A DNA stretch of 64,000 bases from Sepioteuthis lessoniana (GCA_963585895.1 OY757916.1:18449129-18513128); one strand, 5' to 3'. Counted from the stretch's first letter, positions 21,480 through 33,192 are shown. The notes: generated from the sequence alone by a model not told the origin. Translations and numbers: made by a program.

Positions 21480-22350
21480 ATATTTCTGAAATGAGGTATT
21501 ATGTACATTATTTAAATTTTTGGGACTATTGTGCTCATCTTTGTCGCCATGTTTATCACAACGTTTCGGCCGTTGTAAAAAGAGTGTGAGTTCAATACCC
21601 GCTGAAGGCAGTGGAGAACTTTCTGAGGGGAAATTAACAGGAGATAACTGATAACTGACATACATTAAAAATGGCTCGTGGAACTAGAAGTCTACTCCGG
21701 TGAGCGAAATAAAGGGTCAAGTTCGACATTCCAACTACCTGAAGAAGGCCGGAGCGTAGAATTGCCGAAACGTTATGATAAACATGGACAAAAAGATGAG
21801 GACACTTTTTGGGTATGTCACTGGATCTAACCAACGTCTTTATCCACTGTACCATGTGTCCTTGAGGACGTCTGTGTATTCACCCCACCCCTGTGTATGA
21901 ATTTCTAGGTATTATAAACCTAATGTCTTCAGCAACCATTTTTAGCAGTGCTCATATTGCAATTTTGCTGTTATCATTGCATGTTTTTTACCAGAGCTCA
22001 TATTACAACTTTCTTGTTATTATTGCTTTTCTCTAGCACTGGTTCCCATATTGCATTAATTTCAATACCTAGGCGGCTCAGAAGATCTTTGTGGACAAGC
22101 GTACGTGCTGATTCTTTAAGTTTACGAAATTTCCAATGGTGTCTATGATCTCAACCTGCTCCCACACAAGGCGGTGTTCTCCCTTCTCTCTCCATATATG
22201 ATCAGCCACGCCTGATTTTTCCACTTCCCCGTGTGTTACAGACTTCTGGTGTTCTTGAAGCCTCACCTTAAGGGGGCGGCCTGTTTCTCCTTTATATTTC
22301 CTTCCGCAGCAAAGGGATCGTCTGCTGCTTACAACATCGAGCAAAAGTCA
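21480..22350 (-). mobile_element. Penelope-like element 3' region
   Basis: Minus-strand GIY-YIG coding fragment (22078-22344) followed downstream by non-coding sequence with 'cgtttcggc', 'ccggccttcttcaggtagtt' and a second 'aacgtttcggcc' near 21540-21570. Penelope-like elements carry a GIY-YIG endonuclease after the reverse transcriptase. No reverse transcriptase can be recognised upstream before the SINE at 22692, so the copy is 5'-truncated or decayed. Confidence 0.7.
22078..22344 (-). pseudogene. GIY-YIG endonuclease fragment (Penelope type)
   Basis: The frame reads YKGETGRPLKVRLQEHQKSV, then HGEVEKSGVADHIWREKGEH and VEIID. The YxGETGRxLxxRxxEH motif with a downstream 'ADH' and 'EIID' is the pattern of GIY-YIG domains at the C-terminus of Penelope-like proteins. 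The catalytic Arg/Glu neighbourhood looks present but the first GIY strand is altered ('CCGRKYKGE'). It is a fragment, not a gene. Confidence 0.75.
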
Positions 22351-22674
22351 TAAGTGGTGCCCCAGAGACATTAGATAAGGAATTGGTCAGTATAAGTAGT
22401 ACCCTACAACTTCACAACTACCCTGGGCACATGGCTGCAGCCCCCTCCCCCAAAACTGGGATAGGCGGATACAAGAGAAGGAGGTAGTGAACAACACTCA
22501 GAAAAGTCTGCCTGCCTTATGTGAAGGGGTTTTCACAGAAAATACAAAGGATCTGTGGTCCATATAACATCAGGACAAGCTTCAAAATGTTTACGACACT
22601 TCGCAGATATCTCTCCTGAGTAAGTCCTCCCATAGTGGAGAACATGACTAAAGACTGTGTGTACGCTATCCTGT

Positions 22675-23135
22675 GCAGCTCATAAGGTAAGAAGGTGCCC
22701 GTGGCGTAATGATTATCGTCGTAGGAAATGGACACAGCGACACGAGTTCAAATCCTCGACGAGACTGATTGCATTTCACATAGCACTTAAATAATAGGAT
22801 TCATATAATTGGATTCAATACCCTTGGGAAAGGTATGAATCCAATTATTCGCCCTCCAGCTATGGGTAAATATAGGACAGACTGGGTTCTTCAGCCTTGG
22901 TGAGACAACTAGTTTAGGAGAAGGAATACTCTGAATTCAAACCTGTTAAACTTCGCTTTAAAATTGACCTTGTGTCATATCCTGCCCGAGTGGAGGGGTT
23001 GGTAAATATGATAAGGTAAGGATCAAGGGTAAAGTGGAGCAATCCAGGGAACGGAGTAGTGCCCTTCCCTACACCTTGGTGTAGTAGCTATTGAAAAGGA
23101 AGCCTTTGGGTCACCCTCGACTAAGGTCACCAACA
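22675..23135 (+). mobile_element. SINE-C 3' part, split by SINE-A
   Basis: A headless SINE-C begins about 22675 ('cagctcataaggtaag'), is interrupted at 22692, and resumes at 23011 ('ggatcaagggtaaagtggag') to about 23135 ('gtcaccctcgacta'). Confidence 0.75.
22692..23010 (+). mobile_element. SINE-A, full-length, nested in SINE-C
   Basis: 319 bp, head 'gtgcccgtggcgtaatgatt', box B 'gagttcaaatcctcg', ending 'ggtaaatatg'. Duplication ataaggtaag at 22682-22691 and 23011-23020. A 20-bp local duplication occurs inside ('ataggattcatataattgga' near 22795). Confidence 0.9.
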
Positions 23136-23139
23136 ACTT

Positions 23140-23290
23140 GTGCAAACTAATAACAATTATTTTTAAATTACTTGAAGCCATATGATTGTTAGTATTATAT
23201 AGGAATACTTGAAACTGTACAACTGTGAAACATTTGTATTAGATTGTATTACTTGATATCATATAACTGTGTACAAATTTTTTTTGGAAC
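23140..23290 (-). repeat. M core units, minus strand
   Basis: Two decayed ~67-bp units ('aggaatacttgaaactgtac', 'atataactgtgtacaaat'). Confidence 0.55.
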
Positions 23291-23852
23291 AACAGTACAA
23301 ACAAAAAGATATATAAACGTACAATGAACGTTGTTTCCTAACTTCTCGGCGTAAAATAACCCTAGACGGGTTGAAGTAAAATACTCTTCAAAATTAATAA
23401 AATTCATTAGTTCACTATGTTTATTGTTGCTGAAATTTTTGGGGAAAATTTTCCTTCCATTTTATCAGAGATTTTTGTTTTTTGTTCTCCAGGGATTTTT
23501 TTTTCTGTTTGAAATGAATTTTGAAAAACCTTCTCAAATACTTCTGTTTGTTTAACAATGTTTGTTTCACAAACAATTGAATGAATGATATTTAAAAAAA
23601 AAACAGTTTTCGGCCAAGTGTTCACTAGGATGAGAAACAAGTGAATTCCTAAGAGAGTTCTAGAGTCATCAAGCAGAGGAGACATGAGGAATAAATTTTA
23701 TAGGAAACAAGAAAATCTGAATATTTTTCCTTCTAAATTATATAATAATATATTGATTTTTCCGTATCACTTTCGTCAAATTCATTGATTTTTATGATAT
23801 GTCGAGTGCAGTAGCTTCCAGCAATCTTGCTTTGACGAAAGTTCTATCTGTG
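23291..23852. other. Unassigned AT-rich DNA
   Basis: No family recognised. The 92-codon minus frame (23407-23685) is low-complexity and resembles nothing known to me. Confidence 0.35.
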
Positions 23853-24300
23853 GTGCTAAGATTACGCTGACTGTATCTCTCACAGAGGTGTAAGACTCCC
23901 GCCCCCGCCAAAAATAGGGTGTTTCCTTGGTATAACAGTAAAATGCATCTGGTGGCAAGGCTTCAGTTCCAGAGATCTGAGGAGTAGAGTGAAGCTTTTT
24001 ATTGCCATTAATCTCAGGTCTACTCGAACCGGGAGTGGTAGTACCTAATAAGGTCCGATTTATGAGTCAAAGTGATCCGTTTAAAAAATCATTCTGATTG
24101 GATAACAAGACTTGATGGCGAATGCCCGTAAATTATTTAGATTAAAAATTGTTACTGGAAGATAAAATTGTTTAGTAAGCATTATTATAACTATGTGCAA
24201 ACAAATAAATGGCGGTTATTAAATACAAATAATTACTTAAAACCAAATATTTGTAGATTCATTATTAGTATTAGATAATACTTGATTTTTCGTTAAAACC
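23853..24300 (-). mobile_element. M element body plus units, minus strand
   Basis: Inverted body from 'cgctgactgtatctctcaca' to 'cctaataaggtccgatttat' (about 23860-24065), then degenerate units to 24300 ('aactatgtgcaaacaaataa'). Head missing. Confidence 0.7.
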
Positions 24301-24354
24301 AACCACTCAGTTATTTCATAGATTTGGTGTTTTAGTTATAATTCAATTGATTAG

Positions 24355-24530
24355 CTGGTGTCATCGTGGTGTAATGGGCAGCAGAATAATAATAAGCGAA
24401 TTCGAATTCTCGTCGCGCTATTACGTTCACTTTCAGACGAATACTGTTGGGAGAGGCATGAACCCCCTTATCCTTCCATTAAATAACCTACAGTGGTTGA
24501 TATGCCATGAAACAAAGAAACCAACCAATT
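24355..24530 (+). mobile_element. SINE-B with central deletion
   Basis: Head 'tgtcatcgtggtgtaatggg', box B 'cgaattcgaattctc', centre to 'ggcatgaacccccttatcct', then a jump straight to the tail 'attaaataacctacagtggt' and 'gttgatatgccatgaaac'. Confidence 0.8.
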
Positions 24531-24789
24531 GATCATTCTGATCCGATTCCAAGATTTGTTGTCTTTTTTAGATATTTTTATAACAACTTTTTGGACGTTA
24601 TACCCTTTCTCGGGTGTCCAACGGATTTAGAAAGCTCTCGGGTATGCGGACGAAAATCCTTTATTTCATCAATTAGTATAAGTTGTCCTAATTTGTACCC
24701 GTTGTGCTTCGGAGATACTCGTGACTATAAATTCTTCCGTCTGGTGCCAATCAGTCGCTCGAATGAAACAAGTTTCTTCGCTTACTTTA

Positions 24790-25012
24790 TTTAATGGCAG
24801 ATTAACTTTCGTGGAGTATTTAATACCAATGCTATCTTTGTAGAAGGACAGTAGAGGTACTATTTAACCTATGGCTGGGGCGGGGGGGGGTAGAGAGTTC
24901 ATACTTTTCCCAGGGATATCAGTTTGGAATTGTACGTGATAGCGTGACTAGATTTCGAATTCACTTGCTACGATGTCGAAGTTCAGCTCGTTAGCCACCA
25001 AGGGGACTTCCC
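24790..25012 (-). mobile_element. SINE-B, minus strand
   Basis: Tail 'aatggcagattaactttcgt' at left, central block 'cctatggctggggcgg', and head complement 'gatttcgaattcac' and 'gctcgttagccacc' at right. Confidence 0.8.
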
Positions 25013-25282
25013 CAGTTTGAGATCAAAATTAAAGTTGAGAGGTAGAGGAAGGTTATACCTCTTTATATTATAAAATAATAACCATCTACTGAATTATGCA
25101 TTGAATTTAATGTATCACGGGACAATAAATTTGATTTTTTTTAAACTTTTACATTAAATAATGGACATATGCCACTTAAATCAGAATAGACACTGCCTAC
25201 TTTACGGTCCTTGACACAGCTTGTATTTGTATCAGGCATTGAATTTGGAAAAATACATAGAGATTCCCTAGATTTGGCTTCC

Positions 25283-25503
25283 CTGTTTAATGGCATGTCA
25301 ACCTTTCTCTGTTATTTTGTGCCAAAGTCATCATTGTAGAATTATATTAACGGTACTATTTAAGCCATAGCTTGGGGGATAAGGAGGTTGATACTTTTGC
25401 TTAGGGTATTAGTCTAAAAGTGAACGTAATAGCGCGACTAGAGTTTGGGCTCACATCTTACGATATAACAGTTCAGCACTTTAGCCACGACGTCACAGAG
25501 TCT
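25283..25503 (-). mobile_element. SINE-B, minus strand
   Basis: Same order as the copy 0.5 kb upstream: 'taatggcatgtcaacctttc', 'agccatagcttggggga', 'gagtttgggctcac', 'ctttagccacgacgtcaca'. Two same-orientation copies in 700 bp. Confidence 0.8.
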
Positions 25504-26683
25504 CCCTTTTCTCATGAACCAGTATATTCTTTATTCTTATTCCTTTGCTGGTCACATGCGATGTCCTTCCTAGGGAATTTCAGAACTCATATTTAGTTCC
25601 TCCTACTAATCTGCCTTCCTATCAAGCCGGAATAAATTTTCGGGATTATTCTAACACAGAGATTAAGTTCTGGACCTCCAACTAACCAGATAAGCTCTAT
25701 TAACAGTTTTATTCTCGAGGTCATGTCCCTTAGGACACTCAGCTAGCAACTTTTGCAGACTTTAGTCTCATGTTTGTTCTTTTGAAATACGTTGTTGATG
25801 TCCATGCACGGTTTAGTGCTTAAATAATTTGATCATAGTATATATAAGAATGACAGGAATTAAAAAAAAAAAATATCAAGAATATTTTTAATCATTCGAC
25901 TTTGGGCTTTTCAAACATTTTACTTGATACACTCCTTGAAACCAAATTTAATTTCCACTCACTCTAAATCATCATCATCATCATATCGTGCTGGCAGCAC
26001 GGATAAACTCTAAATACATTAATCGAATATCACCGACATTTTTCTCTGTGGCCCAGAAGATACTATCATGAGAAAGGTTTTTTTTAATGATTTTTGTTTC
26101 AAAATTAATTTCTTTTACAAAACACAGAAACGGTATAATAAGTAGAATACTGAATTATATAATAACATCCACACTAACGCATTTTTGGCATAACTTGAAC
26201 AAACTTAACAAATGAAGATCCTGATCACTTTTATCAGAGGGAGAGTTTTCATTAATAATTAATAATTTAATTTTCATTTTATTCATTAAAAAGAGGTTAA
26301 CATGGATTAGAATTAAAATTCATGGTATTGTATTTTAATTATACGTTTCTTTTTTTTTCAATTCTTCTTTTTCTCTGGTTTTATTTATATACCACTGCAC
26401 ACAGCAACTTCAGATTCGATAGCGAATGAGAAATGTTGACTTTTCAACGCTTTTTTGACTTTCAAGAACAACCAATGGCTCAATTCAGTCAGTCTTTCCT
26501 CATCAAACAAAATTCATTTTAATTCTTTTTCAACTTTCGACACATCGAGTACACGAGGTGGTAGTCTTCTTATATATAACGTGACTTGTTTTTATACATC
26601 TGTTAATTTTGGCAAAAAAATTTTTAAAATGTCAACTGACTGCTCCTTCACACACACACACACCAATACACATATTCATTTAT
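25504..26683. other. Unassigned AT-rich DNA with LINE tail scrap
   Basis: Mostly unassigned. At 25973-26006 'catcatcatcatcatatcgt' followed by 'gctggcagcacggat' is the extreme 3' end of a minus-strand LINE copy, only about 35 bp long. A (CA)n run sits at 26651-26665. Confidence 0.5.
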
Positions 26684-26981
26684 ATATTTACACATACCCT
26701 CCATACGAATAGGATGTGACACAAGGTCAAATTCTTAAAGTGGAGTTTATCATGTTTTAAATTCAGAGTTTTACATCTCTACAACCAGTTGATATACTAA
26801 AAGGTTAAAGAGCACAGTCTGCCCTACTATTTACCCTTAGCTGGAAGAAAAAATGTTGGATTCATCATTTTCCCAAGGATATTAGCGTTATGTGAAATGA
26901 AAATAGCCTCGTCCAAAATTTGACCTCAAATCAACGTGTCCATTTCTCACGACGGTAAACATTATACCACAGGTGTCTCCA
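26684..26981 (-). mobile_element. SINE-A, minus strand, diverged
   Basis: Left end 'tatttacacataccctccat' and 'aggatgtgacacaaggtcaa', central 'tacccttagctggaagaa', box B complement 'aaaatttgacctcaaat' and head 'attataccacaggtgtctcc'. More diverged than other copies. Confidence 0.82.
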
Positions 26982-27002
26982 TACTCCTTTTTATATAATT
27001 TG

Positions 27003-29355
27003 GATGCAATACACATCACTATTGAATGATACTGCATAAATATGCAAAGATGTAATCATGTCCTGATTACTGAGAGAGGTACTATCATTTATACACACTG
27101 TTGTAATCATGTCTGAATTACTGAGTAAGGTGCTATCATAAATATGCACTGAAGTAATCATGTCTGAATTACTGAGTAAGGTGCTATCATAAATATGCAC
27201 TGAAGTAATCATGTCTGAATTACTGAGTAAGGTACTATCATAAATATGCACTGAAGTAATCATGTCTGAATTACTGAGTAATGTGCTATCATAAATATGC
27301 ACTGAAGTAATCATGTCTGAATTACTGTGTAAGGTACTATCATAAATATGCACTGAAGTAATCATGTCTAAATTACTGAGTAAGGTACCATCATAAATAT
27401 GCACTGAAGTAATCATGTCTGAATTACTGTGTAAGGTACTCTCAGAAATATGCACTGAAGTAATCATGTCTGAATTACTGTGTAAGGTACTATCATAAAT
27501 ATGCACTGAAGTAATCATGTCTGAATTACTGTGTAAGGTACTATCATAAATATGCACTGAAGTAATCATGTCTGAATTACTGTGTAAGGTACTATCATAA
27601 ATATACACTGAAGTAATCATGTCTGAATTACTGAGTAAGGTGCTATCATAAATATGCACTGAAGTAATCATGTCTGAATTACTGAGTAAGGTGATATCAT
27701 AGATATGCACTGAAGTAATCATGTCTGAATTACTGTGTAAGGTACTATCATAAATATGCACTGAAGTAATCATGTCTGAATTACTGAGTAATGTGCTATC
27801 ATAAATATGCACTGAAGTAATCATGTCTGAATTACTGAGTAATGTGCTATCATAAATATGCACTGAAGTAATCATGTCTGAATTACTCTGTAAGGTGCTA
27901 TCATAAATATGCACTGAAGTTATCATGTCTGAATTACTGAATAAGGTGCTATCATAAATATGCACTGAAGTAATCATGTCTGAATTACTGTGTAAGATGC
28001 TATCGTAAATATGCACTGAAGTAATCATCTCTGAATTACCGAGTAAGGAGCTATCATAAATATGCACTGATGTAATCATGTCTGAATTACTGAGTAAGGT
28101 GTTATCATAAATATGCACTGAAGTAATCATGTCTGAATTACTGTGTAAGGTACTATCATAAATATGCACTGAAGTAATCATGTCTGATTTACTGTGTAAG
28201 GTACTATCATAAATATGCACTGAAGTAATCATGTCTGAATTACTGTGTAAGGTGCTATCATAAATATGCACTGAAGTAATCATGTCTGAATTACTGTGTA
28301 AGGTGCTATCATAAATATGCACTGAAGTAATCATGTCTGAATTACTGTGTAAGGTGCTATCATAAATATGCACTGAAGTTATCATGTCTGAATTACTGTG
28401 TAAGGTACTATCATAAATATGCACTGAAGTAATCATGTCTGAATTACTGTGTAATGTACTATCATAAATATGCACTGAAGTAATCATGTCTGAATTACTG
28501 AGTAAGTTGTTATCATAAATATGCACTGAAATAATCATGTCAGAATTACTGTGTAAGGTACTATCATTAATATGCACTGAAGTAATCATGTCTGAATTAC
28601 TGTGTAACGCACTATCATTAGTAAGCACTGATATAATCATTTCTGAATTATTGAATAAGGTACTGTCATTAAGATGCACAGTTGTAATCATGTCTGAATT
28701 ACTGAGTTAGGTACTAAAATTAATATGCACTGATGTAATCATGTCTGAATTACTGAGTAAGGTACTATCATTAGTAAGCACTGATGTAATCATGTCTGAA
28801 TTACTGAGTAAGGTACTATCATTAATATGCATAGTTGTAAATATGTCTGAATTACTTAGGTATAATCAATAATATGCACTGATGTAATCAAGTCTGAATG
28901 ACTGAGTAAAGTATTATCATTAATATGCACTAATGTAATCATGTCTGAATTACTGTGTAAGTTACTATCATTAATATGCACAGATGTAATAATGTCTGAA
29001 TTACTGAGTAAGGTACTATCATTAGTTAGCACTGATGTAATCATGTCTGAATTACTGAATGACATACTATTATTAATACACACTGATGTAATCATGTTTA
29101 AATACTGAGTGAGGTACAATCTTTAATACGCAATGCATGTAGTCATATCTTGATTATTGAGTAAGGTACTATATTTAATACGCACTTCAATAATCATAGC
29201 CGGATTACTGAGTGAGTTACAATCATTAATACGCTCAGATGTAATCATATTCGAATTACTGAGTTAGGTAGTATCATTAACAAGTTACACGCTCTGATGT
29301 AATCATGTTTGAATTTGTGAGTTAGGTACTTTCATTAATATACACTTATGTAATC
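27003..29355. repeat. 51-bp satellite array, about 46 units
   Basis: Exact 51-bp period over about 2.35 kb. The core (about 27130-28540) is highly homogenised; variants are mainly 'gtgtaagg'/'gagtaagg' and 'ggtact'/'ggtgct'. Units at the right edge (28690-29355) are much more diverged, a pattern expected of unequal exchange. Each unit contains AGTAAT-(9 nt)-ATTACT, able to form a small hairpin. Because 51 is a multiple of 3 and one minus frame lacks stops, a 566-codon frame results (26991-28691) with a 17-residue repeat (MITSVHIYDSTLLSNSD). I treat it as a repeat, not a gene. Confidence 0.97.
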
Positions 29356-29985
29356 ATGAAATACACTCAATAGTATGAATCTTTCAAGAAAAACTTAGGA
29401 TTACCGCAAAATCTTACACCTCCAATAAGATCTCTTGACAGCTGCTTTGTACATAACTTGATATAGTGCTGATAACTAATAGATATTATTACACCAGGTA
29501 ATCCCACAGTAAACCTAAACAAAGCATGTTTAAACCTGACTTTATATACAACCAGATCCGTTTCTATCTCTACGAATAACAACGCTACGCAGTAGGAAAC
29601 CTTAGTTATTAAACAACTTTCGTACTTTCATTTCATTTATATTTAAAGAACTGTTTTCTTGCTAAAACCAACTAATGAAACTTGATTTTAAAAAGAACAT
29701 TGAAAATAAAATTCACTCATCAGAAAGAATAAGTCAAGAAAAGTTGATGATTGATTCAAAAAGAAGATACGAGTACATTTTTCACAGATTTCACGAACGA
29801 TTTTCTTTTTCGTGAACTCTATTTACTTGTCTGAGAAATTTTGATTGGACAATTAGATAAAAGCTATACTCACCATGCTAAGGAAATTACTGTATTTAAA
29901 TATTGCTGTGTTGTTTGAAGAAAAATATAGAATTTGAAACAGGGAAAAGATTCTATTATTTTTAACTTCATTCTCATCATTCATC
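29356..29985 (+). repeat. Duplicated segment D1, copy 2
   Basis: Paralogue of 16040-16683, same orientation, 13.3 kb apart, beginning at the very last base of the satellite and ending where the LINE 3' tail begins ('cattctcatcattcatcaag'). Confidence 0.85.
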
Positions 29986-30527
29986 AAGTCACGCTGACAG
30001 CGTGGAGTTCCTTGACTCTTTCTCGACATCCTTCCTTATCACCCATCACTCCTAGTAGATTTTATCGATTACAACCAGTGTCTGTACAGATTTGATGTTT
30101 GTAGGTCTTTACTCGTCGGCCAACCCTGACGCATCCATAGGCAGCAGTCCATAAGGGAATACACTGTATTTCCTTACTTTATCAGCAGTGCCTCGCATGT
30201 CTTGTTTGTCTTTCTTTGATGGTTTGTGAGATGGAAGTTAAGTGAAGGCATAACATCTGTCTTGAGAGGTGTTGCTCAAAGATTTGTTCAAGCATTCTTG
30301 CTTTTTCTCAGAACATTTCGTTTAAGTCCAGGTGGTGCAACCATAAAGTAGTACCGACAAAGCCTCTGCTTGAAAGACATCTCGTCTTATTTTATCGGAG
30401 AGATCAAATTTTCATATGACCAATAACCAGTAGATGATATATTACTGCCGAGGTATGTGAACTGGTGCATTAATTTCAGAAGTTCATCACTTGAAGTGGA
30501 GATGGAATCATGTTTTATTAGCGTTCG

Positions 30528-30826
30528 TGCCTGGAGGTGCATGTGGTGTAATGGTTATTGTCGAAGGAAATGGACACGGCGACACGAGTTTAAATCCTGG
30601 ACGAGACTGATTGCATTTCACATTGCACTAATACCCTTGGGAAAGGTATGAATCCAATTATTCTCCATCCAGCTATGGGTAAATAGTAGGGCAGACTAGG
30701 TTCTTCAGCCTTGGTGAGGCAACTAGTCAAGGAGAAGGAAAACTCTTGGATTCAAACCTATTAAACTACGCTTAAAAATTGACCTTGTGTCATATCCTGC
30801 CTGAGCGGAGGGGTCGGTAAATATGG
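30528..30826 (+). mobile_element. SINE-A nested in the LINE
   Basis: Complete SINE-A, head 'gtgcatgtggtgtaatggtt', box B 'gagtttaaatcctgg', ending 'ggtcggtaaatatgg'. An 11-bp duplication attagcgttcg lies at 30517-30527 and 30827-30837; removing one copy plus the SINE rejoins the LINE. Confidence 0.92.
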
Positions 30827-31105
30827 ATTAGCGTTCGAGTTGAGACTAATACTGCCTGATGCTTGTTCCAGGCTATGCAGAAGGGATTCGGCTTGAGCAG
30901 GTGTATTTGCAAGAAGTCCTTTATCATCTGCAGAATATCATCAACATCATGCCTGTTTAGTGTAAAACAAATTCCTTTTATGAGATCGATTGACGCTCGG
31001 ACTGCATAGTCTGGGCAAAGTATAAATATATATGGCGCTAATGTATCTTTTAGCAAGATTCTCGTGATAATGTCAGGTGAGCGAACAATTGATTTCGTGT
31101 TTTTG

Positions 31106-31600
31106 TGTTGTATAGCCATGATACAACTATACGAATATACAGATGCAGGGAAATACGAAACACTGACGACTCTCTGTTGTTCAGGTACGGAACGTTTATT
31201 AACTTCTTGACTTTTAGTTTTTCGACACGAGGAGAGAGAGAGACACAATTTTTACTATGCTGACTCTTCCTACATCACCCTCAGTCACCCCCACCCCAGT
31301 TGGCCCGGCCCGGCCCGGCCCAGAGTCAAATCTCAACTAACTTCTTTTTCAAAATCACCAAATTCTCAGCCCATCACTTCCGGGCATGACGTCATTTACA
31401 CCCCAGTCACATTTCCTATATGGGGGTTTTATAATGACATTTGTGATTGTCTTATCCTCTGCACGCGAGCGTGAACTGCACTCAATGTGTGTGCGCCTGC
31501 ACTAAGAGCCGAACAGTTCAAAGCCCAACCAAACCGAATGATAAAATATAAATAACATAAAATGATTAGTATAAAAAAATCCTTCTGTAATTATATAACA
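31106..31600 (-). mobile_element. LTR-A solo LTR nested in the LINE, TSD TTTG
   Basis: 495 bp, starting TGTTATATAATTAC and ending GGCTATACAACA on the minus strand, with TTTG at 31102-31105 and 31601-31604. ATGACGTCAT at 31386-31395 next to 'cacttccggg'. A GGCCC tandem run at 31304-31321. Its insertion explains the break in the LINE frame between the codons at 31101 and 31605. Confidence 0.92.
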
Positions 31601-31655
31601 TTTGTAGAGCATCATTATTGCGGCAACAGTTTCCTTGGAGTGTCCATATACTAGT

Positions 31656-32154
31656 ACATATACATATATATAAATATATGCGGAAACATAGTCAACAATC
31701 ATGACGAACGAACACACTTCTTTAGAAAAATATACCTCTCACACTTTATTCTCGAAAGGGTTCCGAAAGGGTTGCAAAAGGGTTGATATTGGTTATGTGT
31801 GAGAGGTGACTTGGAGACGAGGACAGACTGCAACACTTTGACCCAAAGTTCTTCTCGCGACCATAGCAGCACTCTTCCTCAACCGGGGGTCGCTGAGGGC
31901 CCAGCACTCTGTCTGGAGCTGGTTGTCACTCCGCGGGCAACTGCGACTGGAACTGAACTGCAACTAGAACTCCAACTGAACCCAAGCCGTCTGTGGCACC
32001 TGGTTATATAATTGCTCAACACCCACCTGCTTCCGGTGGGCGTTGCATCTGCACCGAATTCAACCCGTCCACAGGTCAAGGTGATATTCTGATGTCTTCG
32101 ACCGGATACACCTATTTCTTGATTGACTGCTCGCTCGAAGGTCAATATGTTACA
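31656..32154 (-). mobile_element. LTR-B solo LTR nested in the LINE
   Basis: Minus-strand start TGTAACATATTGACC at 32154; the 3' end near 31656 has lost the usual GGCTATACAACA. A TAGTA-like flank is on both sides (31651-31655 region and 32156-32160). LINE protein similarity resumes directly on each side (YQIL / ILVYGH). The ORFs at 31799-32011 and 31993-32472 are chance frames, the latter running antisense over the LINE. Confidence 0.8.
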
Positions 32155-32933
32155 TTAGTATTTGATACAACTTTCCCCTGTATATGGAATCAAATGTTTT
32201 TGAGAAATATACAAACAGAAGAGTTGCTTCATGATTCAATGATTCAAAATCCGGGATGTTTTGGATCGATTTTTCCGCCAGCCGTTCTGATTTTTCCTAA
32301 GATTTTTCTTGACTTCGGGTTGGATACGATTAAGATACAGGGTATTATAAACCTAAGCTGCAAGAACAGTTATTGTTATGATTCTGTTGTTGTTAGTGAT
32401 TCTGAGGTCACCTTTTTTCGGATAAGGAAAGGATGCAATCTTTTGTCTATTTCTCTACTGTTTTGTTCATAGACAACGTTGCCTAATCGGAGAGGTATAT
32501 CGTAAAATGTTCTTGTCTCTCATTCTTTAGGAGGTATTTCATCGAGGCCTAAAAATTTACTGTTTTTAATTTTTTTGAATACTGCGTCAAGTTCTTCCTC
32601 CGTAAGTTATCCAAGTTTGATATCTAGTTAACAATTAATAATTTTTGATTGGTTTATAAATGACTTCAGGAGAATTTTTCTGCTGATTCTTCAAATTTTT
32701 CTGCTTCTGCAGTCTTTCTTCCTAGCTGGCAGTTTTTAGTTTTGCTCTCACGGTGCTTTTCGTTCAATTTTTCTCATTTACTGCCTGCCATGCTAATCCT
32801 GATTGTTCTACAGAGTTTCTGATTTTATTGATTTAGTTTTGAATTTAATCTTGTTTTTATAGGTATATATTTGTTTTCTCTGGATTTTGAGTTTCTGAGC
32901 ATTGACCTTTGTTGGGTTTCAATATGTAAAGTA

Positions 32934-33192
32934 AGTAAAGTTGGCGACCGTAGTCGAGGGCGACCCGACGGCTCCCTTTTCAATAGCTACTACGCCAAGG
33001 TGTAGGGAAGGGCGCTACTCCTTTTCCTGGATTGCTCCACTTTACCCTTGATACGTACATTATAATGCTATAATGCTGAGTGTTAAGCAAAGAGGTATCA
33101 AGTATCATTTTTAAAGTCTTTGGTATGACCCGAACTGGGACTGAACCCTGGTCTCCCGGACCATTGGTGAACACTCAACCCTCTAGGTCAAT
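32934..33192 (-). mobile_element. SINE-C nested in the LINE
   Basis: Inverted tail 'gtaaagttggcgaccgtagt' to inverted head 'ccattggtgaacactcaacc' and 'caatgagccggg'. It separates the endonuclease-linker part of the LINE from the reverse transcriptase part. Confidence 0.85.

Noticed and set aside
26991-28691. 566-codon minus-strand open frame as a protein-coding gene
   Set aside because: It is the 51-bp satellite read in the one frame without stops; no start context, splice signs or non-repeat domain. Kept only as a finding to test.
31993-32472. 159-codon plus-strand frame
   Set aside because: Covers an LTR-B end and then runs antisense to the LINE reverse transcriptase, whose protein similarity is on the minus strand.
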